Made by a program: the position numbers and the translations under genes
Source: Pseudomonas sp. RIT-PI-q
GTDB lineage: Bacteria; Pseudomonadota; Gammaproteobacteria; Pseudomonadales; Pseudomonadaceae
Assembly (NCBI RefSeq): GCF_001297125.1
Contig: NZ_LHPC01000057.1
Coordinates: forward strand, 62,001-126,000
Reading direction: 5' to 3'
DNA: 64,000 nucleotides
Part shown: in pieces, positions 1 to 8,276 of the stretch
Position numbering within the stretch: the first letter of the stretch is position 1
How the letters are laid out: every line of letters starts with the position of its first letter
Notes under the pieces: generated by a model
Told to the model about the DNA's origin: nothing
Databases searched by the model: none
What the model saw: the letters and a program-made list of their open reading frames with translations, nothing else

Positions 1-2
1 CA

Positions 3-497
3 AAGACAGGGGTAACAGCTCAACAAGGCCAACGTGCATACTCCCAATTGAACAATCTAAAGAGTGAAATAACCAACCTTACAAACAATACACAAAATCA
101 AGTATTCGATAGAGACTATAAGACGGCAATTACAGCCGCCAACTCAGACTCCCGCCCAGTCAGCGACCTTCAATTACGAGCTTATAAAAAAATACGACCT
201 GCCAGTAGAATATTTGACGAACCAAAAGATATAGAAACCACATTCGAAGGCCTTGCCCCCACCGGACTTATAGAAAGGGCTGCAATTACTGAACAAGCAA
301 GCTACGCCCCCCTATTTCAAGACATGATCAATATTACGTCATATAATATCTCCGAAAAACTTACATACCCGCACATTAAACACTCACACCCAACAACAGC
401 GCACCTGTATAGAATGAGAACTAACTCAATCACAAACCAAAATATTTCTGAATTGAAAGCCGAATATAAGCGTATTCGCGAGCAAAACTTCCAATAG
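3..497 (+). CDS. C-terminal end of an unidentified AT-rich protein, cut by the left window edge
   Basis: The frame is open from the first bases of the window, so the internal TTG at 48 is probably not the real start and about 164 residues of C-terminus are visible, ending NFQ. No family is recognised. The region is hydrophilic, rich in Asn, Thr and Ile, and clearly more AT-rich than the flagellar genes downstream, as is usual for horizontally acquired toxin or effector tails. Because an Rhs-core protein with a similarly AT-rich tail lies 1 kb away, it may be another polymorphic toxin C-terminus, but this is inference only. A decayed transposase begins directly after the stop codon. Confidence 0.45.
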   Translation, partial: KTGVTAQQGQRAYSQLNNLKSEITNLTNNTQNQVFDRDYKTAITAANSDSRPVSDLQLRAYKKIRPASRIFDEPKDIETTFEGLAPTGLIERAAITEQASYAPLFQDMINITSYNISEKLTYPHIKHSHPTTAHLYRMRTNSITNQNISELKAEYKRIREQNFQ

Positions 498-970
498 GCT
501 GCATCCAGCCTTGGACAACTGATAAAAGCCTTTGCCGCTCGCATGACTCGTTACCGCAATAAGTTCGAAGACGTTCGAGGACCTCGTGGGAGAGCCAGTA
601 CAAATCCAGTCAATGGAAACCTACCTACTGTCGTGTAGCCGATACATTGAACTGAATCCGGTGAGAGCCCGTATTGTGTCCCGCGCAGAAGATTATCCGC
701 AGCCAAGCTTCCGTCTTCGCATGATGGAGACTGCAGAAAACACCTGGCTCGATCTAGACCCATGCTTTTACGAACTGGGTACAACTGAGCTTCTTCGTCG
801 TAATCGCCCTATGGCATTCGTAGATCAGGTCGCTCCGAGTGACAAGTTAGAGCTTATAAGAGACTCTCTGCAACGCGAGCACCGGGACCGCCTGCTTCGT
901 AACGAGATAGAACACATCACAGGGCTTCGAGCAGGCAATCTTTAGAGGTCGATCAGGTAGACCGCGTTAT
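498..970 (+). pseudogene. Decayed REP-associated tyrosine transposase (RAYT, Y1 family)
   Basis: Three frames have to be joined to read a RAYT C-terminal half. Frame from 498 gives LGQLIKAFAARMTRYRNKF. Frame at 587-610 gives WESQYKSS. Frame from 613 gives ETYLLSCSRYIELNPVRAR and, later, the WLDLDPCF and LELIRDSLQ blocks. After the TAG at 943, a further frame supplies the basic RGRSGRPR tail typical of the family end. The HUH catalytic part that should lie upstream is absent, replaced by the AT-rich partial gene. At least three frameshifts plus the missing N-terminus make it non-functional. RAYTs mobilise REP/REPIN sequences, which are abundant in this window. Confidence 0.75.
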
Positions 971-974
971 CGTT

Positions 975-1065
975 CTTCGCTGGCAAGCCAGCTCCTACAA
1001 AATCCGACCGCGCCGAAAAATGGTAATCGATGCGAATCCTTGTAGGAGCCGGCTTGCCGGCGAAG
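975..1065. repeat. REPIN-like inverted REP pair
   Basis: Two REP sequences face each other: CTTCGCTGGCAAGCCAGCTC near 975 and GTAGGAGCCGGCTTGCCGGC near 1042, with about 40 bp between. The arms are close but not identical (CTGG/CCAG against CCGG/CCGG). The pair lies just after the transposase remnant. Confidence 0.8.
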
Positions 1066-1083
1066 GAATTAAATCAGCCAACG

Positions 1084-1118
1084 CAAGACTCAAGACTCAA
1101 GACTCAAGACTCAAGAAT
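1084..1118. repeat. Five tandem copies of a 7-bp unit, CAAGACT
   Basis: Four exact CAAGACT copies and a fifth (CAAGAAT) run head to tail. The last copies overlap the stop codon of the flhB 3' remnant, where the intact gene has a single TCAAGCATC. This suggests slipped-strand expansion at the remnant's end. Confidence 0.9.
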
Positions 1119-1309
1119 CCCGGCGCAAATCCGCCGGAATCGGCAAATCATCCTTAAGCGGATCCGGTCGTTTGCCTTTACCGGCGCGGTATTGCCGAAT
1201 CTGATAGACGTAGGCCAATACCTGAGCGACCCGCCAGATACAGCCCCCCGGAATTTCCTGCTCCAGCTCCGTGGGGTAATAAATCGACCGAGCCAGCGCC
1301 GGCGACTCC
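1111..1309 (-). pseudogene. Duplicated, diverged 3' end of flhB
   Basis: These 199 bp align base for base with the last 199 bp of the intact flhB (2754-2952), at roughly 88 % identity by eye. The remnant reads KRPDPLKDDLPIPADLRRDS then stop on the minus strand, against ...PPDLRRDA in the real gene. Two compensating one-base indels shift the frame briefly near 1225-1240. Similarity ends abruptly at 1309. It is only a tail, with no start, and is not expressed as FlhB. The copy and the intact gene bracket the Rhs-core gene. Confidence 0.9.
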
Positions 1310-1331
1310 GGCCGGGAACACTAAACCCCCG

Positions 1332-1437
1332 CAGCTGCCGAGCCGGCGAGGATGCGTTCGGCGGCACAGCGGTCGTGAAATCCTGCCGAGGACTTCGTCC
1401 TCGAACGCAGCCTCGCCGGCTCGGCAGCTGCTACAAC
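1332..1437. repeat. Long imperfect palindrome of the GTAG-AGCTG-CGAG family
   Basis: Left arm AGCTGCCGAGCCGGCGAGG (from 1332) is mirrored by the right arm CCTCGCCGGCTCGGCAGCT, which continues into GCTACAA. It shares its outer sequence with the palindromes at 37091 and 41740 but not with the REPINs. It begins about 20 bp after the flhB remnant. Confidence 0.75.
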
Positions 1438-1559
1438 AAGCGCCCACCACAGGGTGGTTTTTGACCAATACCCGCCGAACCTATCAGTTCTGATAGTACC
1501 CGACCTCGTGACCTGCGCAGATACTCAAGAACCTGCCCTTGCTCGTCCGGAGCGCGTAA

Positions 1560-2726
1560 ATGGTTTCCATACAATCAACGCTGCGCTGCCACTATCGATA
1601 CGATCCACTGGATCGACTGATCAACCAAACCCAACCCGATACGCCCGTGCATCAGCGCTTCTACTGCAAAAGCCGCCTGGCTACGGAGATTCAGGGTGCA
1701 ATACAGCATTCGATTATCCAGCACGGCGATCTGTTGCTGGCGCAAGGACGGCGCCAGGAAGATTTAATCGAAACCACCTTGCTGGCCACCGACCTGCAAC
1801 GCTCGGTGCTGCAGACGCTCAAGGCCAACCAGCAAGGACAACCCATCGCCTACAGCCCCTACGGCCACCGCCGCGCCGAAAGTGGCTTGACTAGTTTGCT
1901 GGGATTCAATGGCGAACGACCGGACCCAGTGACCGGACATTATTTGTTGGGGAATGGGTATCGGGCGTTTAATCCGGTTTTGATGCGGTTTAATAGTCCG
2001 GATAGTTGGAGTCCGTTTGGAAAGGGAGGGTTGAATGCCTATGCGTATTGCAAGTGGAATCCCATCAGCGAGAGCGACCCAACCGGACACGCCAACATGG
2101 TGAAAGTTGTAAGCGCTGTAAAAATCGGCTTGAAAAGTTCGCTAAACCGAGCACGCGCAAGACTTGCCGTTCCAAGCGGAAAACATGGGGACATGGTTCA
2201 CCAGCCTTACCAATTAAAAAAGCCAGGAGTTCTCGACAGCTATAGTTCATCCAGCAGAGTAGTCAATAGAGGGACATCCACAGAGTTCACCTACCCATCT
2301 GGCCTAACAAGAGCCGTAATGAATAGACCTGAACCCTCACTCTATCAATCGAGCATCAACGCCTTGCCAGGTAAATACATCCAGCACGCATTGAATACAC
2401 CGGGAGAACTGCCCGCAACACTACAAAATAAATTGCTTCCACTTGATGCTACGCACGCACAAATAAATTATTACAACCATATCGGACGATCAAACATAAC
2501 AGCACTAAACTCAACCAAAAACCCATTTAAACTAAAAGCAGAACTAATAGCACAAGCGCTAAATGGCGAAGCGCCAGGGGTAACACCCGAAACAGCAAAA
2601 TCTATACTTTTTCAATCCGGGCAATACGACCCTTCGATGTCGTCTGCCGCACAGAAATTCCACCGAGACTTATATGAGGATCTGTTCAACATACGAAACC
2701 ACAACGATAATTCATTGGGACAATAA
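1560..2726 (+). CDS. Stand-alone Rhs-core protein with a variable C-terminal domain of unknown activity
   Basis: 388 residues. The first ~180 are an Rhs repeat-associated core: RYDPLDRL near the start, YSPYGHR around 99, then GFNGERPDPVTGHYLLGNGY, LMRFNSPDSWSPF and the closing DPTGH. In Rhs proteins the core packages a toxin domain that follows the last motif. Residues ~181-388 match no family I recognise and are more AT-rich than the core, as expected for an exchangeable toxin tip. GGAG seven bases before the ATG supports this start, so it is a short 'orphan' Rhs, not a broken long one. Only 27 bp separate its stop from the convergent flhB stop, so no immunity gene follows on the same strand. 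The toxin role is inferred. Confidence 0.8.
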   Translation: MVSIQSTLRCHYRYDPLDRLINQTQPDTPVHQRFYCKSRLATEIQGAIQHSIIQHGDLLLAQGRRQEDLIETTLLATDLQRSVLQTLKANQQGQPIAYSPYGHRRAESGLTSLLGFNGERPDPVTGHYLLGNGYRAFNPVLMRFNSPDSWSPFGKGGLNAYAYCKWNPISESDPTGHANMVKVVSAVKIGLKSSLNRARARLAVPSGKHGDMVHQPYQLKKPGVLDSYSSSSRVVNRGTSTEFTYPSGLTRAVMNRPEPSLYQSSINALPGKYIQHALNTPGELPATLQNKLLPLDATHAQINYYNHIGRSNITALNSTKNPFKLKAELIAQALNGEAPGVTPETAKSILFQSGQYDPSMSSAAQKFHRDLYEDLFNIRNHNDNSLGQ

Positions 2727-2753
2727 ATAACGTTCCAACACTCATCACAGATA

Positions 2754-3893
2754 TCAAGCATCCCGGCGCAAATCCGGAGGAATCGGCAGATCATCCTTGA
2801 GCGGATCCGGCCGTTTGCCTTTACCGGCGCGGTACTGCCGGATCTGATAGACATACGCCAACACCTGCGCCACCGCCAAATACAGCCCACCCGGAATCTC
2901 CTGCTCCAGCTCGGTCGAGTAGTAAATCGACCGCGCCAGCGCCGGTGACTCCAGCAGCAGCACATTATTCGCCACCGCAATTTCACGCATTTTCAACGCC
3001 AGGAAATCGCTGCCCTTGGCCAGCAACACCGGAGCAGCGCCCTTGTCCGGATCGTACTTGAGTGCCACCGCATAGTGGGTCGGGTTGGTGATGACCACGT
3101 CCGCGTCGGGCACCGCCGCCATCATCCGGCGCTGGGACATTTCGCGTTGCAGCTGGCGAATCCGTTGTTTGACTTCCGGGCGCCCTTCCTGGTCCTTGTG
3201 CTCGTCGCGCACTTCCTGCTTGGTCATCTTCAGTTTCTTGATGCTTTCCCAGAGCTGTATCGGCACGTCGACGGCGGCGATGATGATCAGCCCGCAGGCC
3301 ATCCACAAGGTGCTCCAGCCGACCACTTGCAGGCTGTGAATGATCGCCATGTCCAAGGGTTCGTGGGCGATGCGCAGCAAGTCGTCGATGTCCGAGGACA
3401 GCACCGCCAGGGCCACGAACAACACGATGAAAAACTTTGCCAGGGCCTTGAGCAGTTCGGCGATGGCCTTGGACGAGAACATCCGTTTGAGGCCGGCACC
3501 GGGGTTCATGCGGCTGAACTTGGGCGCCATGGTGCCGGCGGAGAACAGCCAGCCACCCAGGGAAATCGGGCCGATCAACGCGGCGAGCAACAAGGTAATC
3601 ATCACCGGCTGAATCGCCAGCAAGGCAATCTGCCCCGAGTGCAGCAGGTAGGTGCCCATGGAGCGCTGATCCAGCAACACCTCCCGCGACAGCGTGAAGT
3701 TCAGGCGCATCAGTTCCATCAAGTCCTGCGCCAGCGCCCCACCAAAAATCAGCAGCCCACCGGCACCGGCGAGCATGATCGCCAGGGTATTGAGCTCTTT
3801 GGAGCGGGCAATCTCACCCTTCTCACGGGCGTCCTTTTTCTTTTTGTCCGTGGGGTCTTCTGTTTTGTCCTGACCGCTTTCGCTCTCAGCCAT
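2754..3893 (-). CDS. flhB: Flagellar type III export switch protein FlhB
   Basis: 379 residues. FlhB is the inner-membrane export-gate component that changes substrate class from rod/hook to filament proteins. After a basic, Lys-rich N-terminus come four hydrophobic segments (about residues 30-210), then the cytoplasmic domain with the NPTH autocleavage motif (VVITNPTHYAVALKYD). The length is normal for the family. It is the last gene of the fliLMNOPQR-flhB run: its ATG follows the fliR stop by 3 bp. Its final 199 bp are duplicated at 1111-1309. Confidence 0.98.
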   Translation of the reverse strand: MAESESGQDKTEDPTDKKKKDAREKGEIARSKELNTLAIMLAGAGGLLIFGGALAQDLMELMRLNFTLSREVLLDQRSMGTYLLHSGQIALLAIQPVMITLLLAALIGPISLGGWLFSAGTMAPKFSRMNPGAGLKRMFSSKAIAELLKALAKFFIVLFVALAVLSSDIDDLLRIAHEPLDMAIIHSLQVVGWSTLWMACGLIIIAAVDVPIQLWESIKKLKMTKQEVRDEHKDQEGRPEVKQRIRQLQREMSQRRMMAAVPDADVVITNPTHYAVALKYDPDKGAAPVLLAKGSDFLALKMREIAVANNVLLLESPALARSIYYSTELEQEIPGGLYLAVAQVLAYVYQIRQYRAGKGKRPDPLKDDLPIPPDLRRDA

Positions 3894-3896
3894 GAC

Positions 3897-4682
3897 TCAG
3901 CGCGCCTTTGCCAGTTCGCGTAGCCACTGCAAGGCCTCGGAAGCCAGCGGTTGGTACTGATTGATGATGTCTGCCAGCCCGACCCAGACGATAAACAACC
4001 CGAGCACCAGGGTCAGCGGGAAACCGATGGAGAAGATGTTGAGTTGCGGCGCCGCCCGGGTCATCACACCAAACGCGATGTTGACCACCAGCAGCGCGGT
4101 GATCGCCGGCAGCACCAGCATCAGCGCCGCCCCGAGGACCCAACCGAGCTTGCCGGCCAGTTCCCAGAAATGATTGACCATCAACCCACTGCCCACCGGC
4201 AGCGTGGTGAAGCTTTCGGTGAGGACTTCGAACACCACCAGATGGCCATTCATGGCCAGGAACAACAGCGTCACCAGCATGGTGAAGAACTGTCCGATCA
4301 CCGCCACCGACACGCCGTTGGTAGGGTCGACCATGGACGCGAAGCCCATGCCCATCTGGATCGAGACGATCTGCCCGGCGACCACGAAGGCCTGGAAGAA
4401 CAGCTGCAAGGAGAAACCCAGCACCGCGCCGATGAGGATCTGCTCGGCGATCAGCAGCAACCCGCTCAAGTCCAGCGCATTGACCGGCGGCATCGGCGGC
4501 AAACCGGGCGCGATCACGACGGTGATCGCCAGGGTAAAGTAGAGGCGCACGCGCTTGGGCACCAGGCTCGTACCAAATACCGGCATGACCATCAGCAACG
4601 CGCCAACGCGAAACAGCGGCAACATGAACGTCGCGACCCAGGTACTGATCTGGGTATCGGTCAGTTGCAATAGCGACGGCAT
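3897..4682 (-). CDS. fliR: Flagellar export gate protein FliR
   Basis: 261 residues, almost entirely hydrophobic with about six membrane segments. FliR joins FliP and FliQ in the helical export gate inside the MS ring. Recognisable blocks are the N-terminal STWVATFMLPLFRVGA and the QIVSIQMGMGFASMVDP loop. It lies 3 bp after the fliQ stop and 3 bp before flhB, so translation is likely coupled. Confidence 0.97.
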   Translation of the reverse strand: MPSLLQLTDTQISTWVATFMLPLFRVGALLMVMPVFGTSLVPKRVRLYFTLAITVVIAPGLPPMPPVNALDLSGLLLIAEQILIGAVLGFSLQLFFQAFVVAGQIVSIQMGMGFASMVDPTNGVSVAVIGQFFTMLVTLLFLAMNGHLVVFEVLTESFTTLPVGSGLMVNHFWELAGKLGWVLGAALMLVLPAITALLVVNIAFGVMTRAAPQLNIFSIGFPLTLVLGLFIVWVGLADIINQYQPLASEALQWLRELAKAR

Positions 4683-4685
4683 GGT

Positions 4686-4955
4686 TTAGCCAATGACCTG
4701 AGGAATACTGCCGTACAGCTGCAGAATGTATTCCATGAAGGTCTGTACCAGCCACGGACCGGCAACGATCAGCGTTACCAGCATCACCAGCAGGCGCGGC
4801 AGGAAGCTCAGGGTCTGTTCGTTGATCTGGGTGGCTGCCTGAAACATCGCCACCAGCAACCCCACCAGCAAACTCGGGATCACCAGCACGGCGACCATCA
4901 TGGTGGTCAGCCACAGTGCTTCGCGAAAGATGTCTACGGCAACTTCTGGCGTCAT
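4686..4955 (-). CDS. fliQ: Flagellar export gate protein FliQ
   Basis: 89 residues forming two hydrophobic helices, the standard FliQ size. It starts MTPEVAVDIFREAL and has the conserved FQAATQINEQTLSFLPR segment between the helices. FliQ packs around FliP and FliR in the export gate. It overlaps the fliP stop by 4 bp. Confidence 0.97.
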   Translation of the reverse strand: MTPEVAVDIFREALWLTTMMVAVLVIPSLLVGLLVAMFQAATQINEQTLSFLPRLLVMLVTLIVAGPWLVQTFMEYILQLYGSIPQVIG

Positions 4956-5710
4956 GGCGAGACACCGCCGAAGCTGCTTGCCAGTGTGCCAATGATCAAC
5001 GCCCAGCCATCCACCAACACGAACAGCATGATCTTGAACGGCAGGGAAATGATCAGTGGCGAGAGCATCATCATGCCCATGGCCATCAGCACACTAGCCA
5101 CGACCAGGTCGATGATCAGGAACGGAATGAAGATCATGAAGCCAATCTGGAACGCGGTTTTCAGCTCGGATGTCACGAAGGCCGGCACCAGAATGGTCAG
5201 CGGCGCCTGATCCGGCGTGGCGATGTCGGTACGCTTGGACAGGCGCATGAACAGCTCAAGATCGCTGCTGCGCGTTTGGGCGAGCATGAAGTCCTTGATC
5301 GGCACCTGGGCCTTGGCCACGGCATCCTGAGCGGTGAGTTTTTCCGCCAGATACGGTTGCAAGGCGTCCTGATTCACCCGGTCGAACACCGGCGCCATGA
5401 TGAACAGGGTCAGGAACAGCGCCATGCCGGTGAGGATCTGGTTCGACGGTGTCTGCTGCAAGCCAAGGGCCTGACGCAGGATCGAGAAGACGATGATGAT
5501 CCGGGTAAAACTGGTCATCAGCATGACGAACGCCGGGATGAAACTCAGCGCAGTCATGATCAGCAGGATTTGCAGGCTGACCGAGTATTCCTGCGCACCG
5601 TTGGCGTTGGTGCCCAGGGTGATCGCCGGGATCGACAACGGATCGGCGGCGAACGCCAGCGGCGCGGCCAGCATCAGGACCAGCGTCAAGACGATGCGTA
5701 ACGCACCCAT
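4952..5710 (-). CDS. fliP: Flagellar export gate protein FliP
   Basis: 252 residues with a cleavable signal peptide (about residues 1-21, ending LAFA-AD) followed by four membrane segments. The family blocks FTRIIIVFSILRQALGLQQ and FLIIDLVVASVLMAMGMMM are intact. Five FliP subunits form the core of the export gate. Start codon and fliO stop overlap by 1 bp. Confidence 0.98.
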   Translation of the reverse strand: MGALRIVLTLVLMLAAPLAFAADPLSIPAITLGTNANGAQEYSVSLQILLIMTALSFIPAFVMLMTSFTRIIIVFSILRQALGLQQTPSNQILTGMALFLTLFIMAPVFDRVNQDALQPYLAEKLTAQDAVAKAQVPIKDFMLAQTRSSDLELFMRLSKRTDIATPDQAPLTILVPAFVTSELKTAFQIGFMIFIPFLIIDLVVASVLMAMGMMMLSPLIISLPFKIMLFVLVDGWALIIGTLASSFGGVSP

Positions 5711-6156
5711 TACTTCTTATCCTTCTGATCCTTGCCGAGCATCTCCAATAGACGCTGGGCAAACTCCGGGGTCGCTTTTTCAGTAGCGCTTGGCACCTGC
5801 ACCGGCTCCTTGAGCACATGCAGCGCGGTGATGGTGCCTGGGCTCAGACCAAGCAAAATCTGCTCGTTGCCGACCTGTACCAGCATCAATCGGTCACGCG
5901 GGCCCAGCGCACGGGAGCCGATCAACTCGATCACCTGCCCCTTGCCGGCCGGCCCCGCCTGCTGGACCCGGCGCAGCAGCCAGGCGAGGAGGAAGATCAG
6001 CCCCAGCACCAGCAACAAGCCGAACACCAGTTGCGTCAATTGCCCGGCCACGCCGCTGCTGACGGCCGGCGCAGCGGCAGCCGTTGCAGTCGCCACCGGC
6101 TCGGCAGCCAGAACGCTCAACGGCAGCGCCAACACAAAGCCCAGAACCTTTTTCAC
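5710..6156 (-). CDS. fliO: Flagellar assembly protein FliO
   Basis: 148 residues. A signal-like N-terminus (MKKVLGFVLALPLSVLAAEP) is followed by an Ala-rich stretch and one membrane helix (about 45-62). The cytoplasmic tail contains the conserved LGPRDRLMLVQVGNEQILLG segment. FliO helps assemble the FliP ring. It starts directly after the fliN stop. Confidence 0.95.
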   Translation of the reverse strand: MKKVLGFVLALPLSVLAAEPVATATAAAAPAVSSGVAGQLTQLVFGLLLVLGLIFLLAWLLRRVQQAGPAGKGQVIELIGSRALGPRDRLMLVQVGNEQILLGLSPGTITALHVLKEPVQVPSATEKATPEFAQRLLEMLGKDQKDKK

Positions 6157-6618
6157 TTAGCGCAGCTTCTTGATGCGTTCGCTTGGGCTGATCACGTCGG
6201 TCAGGCGGATGCCGAACTTCTCGTTGACCACCACTACTTCGCCATGTGCGATGAGCGTGCCGTTGACCAGCACGTCCAGCGGTTCACCGGCCAGGCGATC
6301 GAGCTCGATCACCGAACCCTGGTTGAGTTGCAGCAGGTTGCGAATGTTGATGTCGGTGCTGCCGACTTCCATGGAGATCGACACTGGGATATCGAGGATC
6401 ACGTCCAGGTTCGGACCGTCCAGGGTGACCTGCTCATTGTTCTTCGGCACGCTGCCGAACTCTTCCATCGGCAGACGGTTGGACGGCGAACTGGCGGCAT
6501 CGGCAGCCAGCAAGGCATCGATGTCGTCCTGCCCGGCGTCACCGGTTTCTTCCAGGGCCGCAGCCCATTCATCGGCCAGCGCCTGGTCGTCCTGGGTGTT
6601 CATATCGTTAGCCATCAA
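6157..6618 (-). CDS. fliN: Flagellar motor switch protein FliN
   Basis: 153 residues. An acidic, low-complexity first half precedes the C-terminal SpoA domain: LDVILDIPVSISMEVGSTDI, then LLQLNQGSVIELDRLAGEPLD. FliN builds the lower part of the C-ring with FliM and FliG and binds FliH. The longer N-terminus is usual in Pseudomonas. It sits 67 bp downstream of fliM. Confidence 0.97.
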   Translation of the reverse strand: MMANDMNTQDDQALADEWAAALEETGDAGQDDIDALLAADAASSPSNRLPMEEFGSVPKNNEQVTLDGPNLDVILDIPVSISMEVGSTDINIRNLLQLNQGSVIELDRLAGEPLDVLVNGTLIAHGEVVVVNEKFGIRLTDVISPSERIKKLR

Positions 6619-6685
6619 TTTGTCCTCGGCGTGCGACCATTCAATTAGAAGCGGTCAGTCAAAAAGCGAATGTGGGAGGCGCCGC

Positions 6686-7654
6686 TCAGCGGCGCTCGAT
6701 CGGCTCGATCACTTGCAACGCGAGGTTGCCTTTGTGCGAGCCCATCTTGACCTTGAACGCAGGCACGCCGTTGGCGCGCATGATCATTTCGTCCGGCATT
6801 TCGACCGGGATAATGTCCCCCGGCTGCATGTGCAGGATGTCCCGCAGGCGTAGCTGGCGACGGGCGACCGTGGCACCAATCGGCACGTCGACGTCGAGCA
6901 CGTCCTGGCGCAAGGCGTTGACCCAGCGCTCGTCCTGATCGTCGAGGTCCGACTGGAAACCGGCGTCGAGCATTTCGCGCACCGGCTCGATCATCGAGTA
7001 CGGCATGGTCACGTGCAGGTCGCCGCCACCGCCATCGAGTTCGATGTGGAACGTGGAGACCACAATGGCTTCGCTCGGGCCGACGATGTTGGCCATGGCC
7101 GGGTTCACTTCCGAGTTGATGTACTCGAAGTTCACTTCCATGATCGCCTGCCAGGCTTCCTTCAAGTCGACGAAAGCCTGCTCCAGCACCATGCGCACCA
7201 CGCGCAGTTCGGTGGGGGTAAATTCACGCCCCTCGATCTTGGCGTGACGGCCGTCGCCGCCGAAGAAGTTGTCCACCAGCTTGAACACCAGTTTGGCGTC
7301 GAGGATGAACAGCGCGGTGCCGCGCAACGGTTTGATCTTGACCAGGTTGAGGCTGGTCGGCACGTACAGCGAGTGCACGTATTCGCCGAACTTCATCACC
7401 TGCACGCCACCGACGGCAACGTCCGCCGAACGGCGCAGCATGTTAAACATGCTGATGCGGGTGTAGCGGGCGAAGCGCTCGTTGATCATTTCCAGGGTCG
7501 GCATGCGTCCACGGACGATGCGATCCTGGCTGGTCAGGTCGTAGCTTTTTACGGTGCCGGGTTCGGCAGCGATATCGGTCTGTACCAGACCATCGTCGAC
7601 GCCATGCAACAGCGCATCGATCTCATCCTGGGACAGCAGGTCCTGCACGGCCAT
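6686..7654 (-). CDS. fliM: Flagellar motor switch protein FliM
   Basis: 322 residues. The N-terminal LLSQDEIDALLHGV segment is the CheY-P binding motif. The middle CheC-like domain (about 45-235) contains ARYTRISMFNMLRRSADV and FFGGDGRHAKIEGREFT. The C-terminal SpoA domain ends at VIEPIERR. FliM relays chemotaxis signals in the C-ring. It begins 9 bp after the fliL stop, as usual for a fliLM pair. Confidence 0.98.
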   Translation of the reverse strand: MAVQDLLSQDEIDALLHGVDDGLVQTDIAAEPGTVKSYDLTSQDRIVRGRMPTLEMINERFARYTRISMFNMLRRSADVAVGGVQVMKFGEYVHSLYVPTSLNLVKIKPLRGTALFILDAKLVFKLVDNFFGGDGRHAKIEGREFTPTELRVVRMVLEQAFVDLKEAWQAIMEVNFEYINSEVNPAMANIVGPSEAIVVSTFHIELDGGGGDLHVTMPYSMIEPVREMLDAGFQSDLDDQDERWVNALRQDVLDVDVPIGATVARRQLRLRDILHMQPGDIIPVEMPDEMIMRANGVPAFKVKMGSHKGNLALQVIEPIERR

Positions 7655-7663
7655 GTCGTGTTC

Positions 7664-8164
7664 CTACTGCAGTACGAAATTAGTGAAAAGCAACTGTTCG
7701 ATGACCACTTTGCCGAGCTCTTTCTGCGCCACTTCCTGGACGCTGGCCGTGGCCTTCTGACGCAACATCTCCTGGCCGACTGGCGACGCCAGGGTGGCGA
7801 AGTCCTGCCCGGAGAACAGCATGACCAGGTTATTGCGAATGACCGGCATGTGGACTTTGAGCGCGTCCAGATCGGCCTGATTGCGCCCCTGCATGGTGAT
7901 GCTCACCTGCATGTAGCGCTGACGACCGTTCTGGTTGTAGTTGGCGACGAAGGCCGGCGCCATCGGTTCGAAAATCGCTGGCTGCTTGCCGACCGCGGCG
8001 GTTTCAGCCGCGACGGCAGGCTTGCTCTGGGCGCTGTGCATGAAGAACCAGGTCGCCCCCACGGACAAGCCGATCGCCAGCAACAAGGCCACCACGACCG
8101 CGATGATCAGCTTGAGTTTGCCTTTGGTTGCGGGGTCTTTTACTGCTGCTTCGCTCTTCGCCAT
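7664..8164 (-). CDS. fliL: Flagellar stator-associated protein FliL
   Basis: 166 residues. A short basic cytoplasmic tail, one membrane helix (about 19-40, IIAVVVALLLAIGLSVGATW), then a periplasmic FliL domain with RYMQVSITMQGRN. FliL supports stator function near the basal body. It is the first gene of the fliLMNOPQR-flhB unit, with a sigma-54 promoter about 51 bp upstream. Confidence 0.96.
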   Translation of the reverse strand: MAKSEAAVKDPATKGKLKLIIAVVVALLLAIGLSVGATWFFMHSAQSKPAVAAETAAVGKQPAIFEPMAPAFVANYNQNGRQRYMQVSITMQGRNQADLDALKVHMPVIRNNLVMLFSGQDFATLASPVGQEMLRQKATASVQEVAQKELGKVVIEQLLFTNFVLQ

Positions 8165-8214
8165 GCCAATAATCCGTCACTATTCGGGTTTTCACAGTCG
8201 CACGGCAAGGCAAG

Positions 8215-8230
8215 AGCAAGTGTTATGCCA
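8215..8230 (-). promoter_or_regulatory. Sigma-54 promoter of fliL operon
   Basis: On the minus strand the sequence reads TGGCAT-AACAC-TTGCT, matching TGGCAC-N5-TTGCW with one change and the essential GG-N10-GC spacing. It lies 51 bp before the fliL ATG, fitting the sigma-54/FleQ-dependent class of flagellar operons. Confidence 0.85.
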
Positions 8231-8276
8231 GAAGTGTCGAGAGGTATTGGAGACAGCGAATGATCGGTGAACCCTT

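Noticed and set aside
1030..1464. Plus- and minus-strand open frames over 1030-1468 as new genes
   Set aside because: They cover the flhB remnant and a palindrome in other frames; no independent coding signal.
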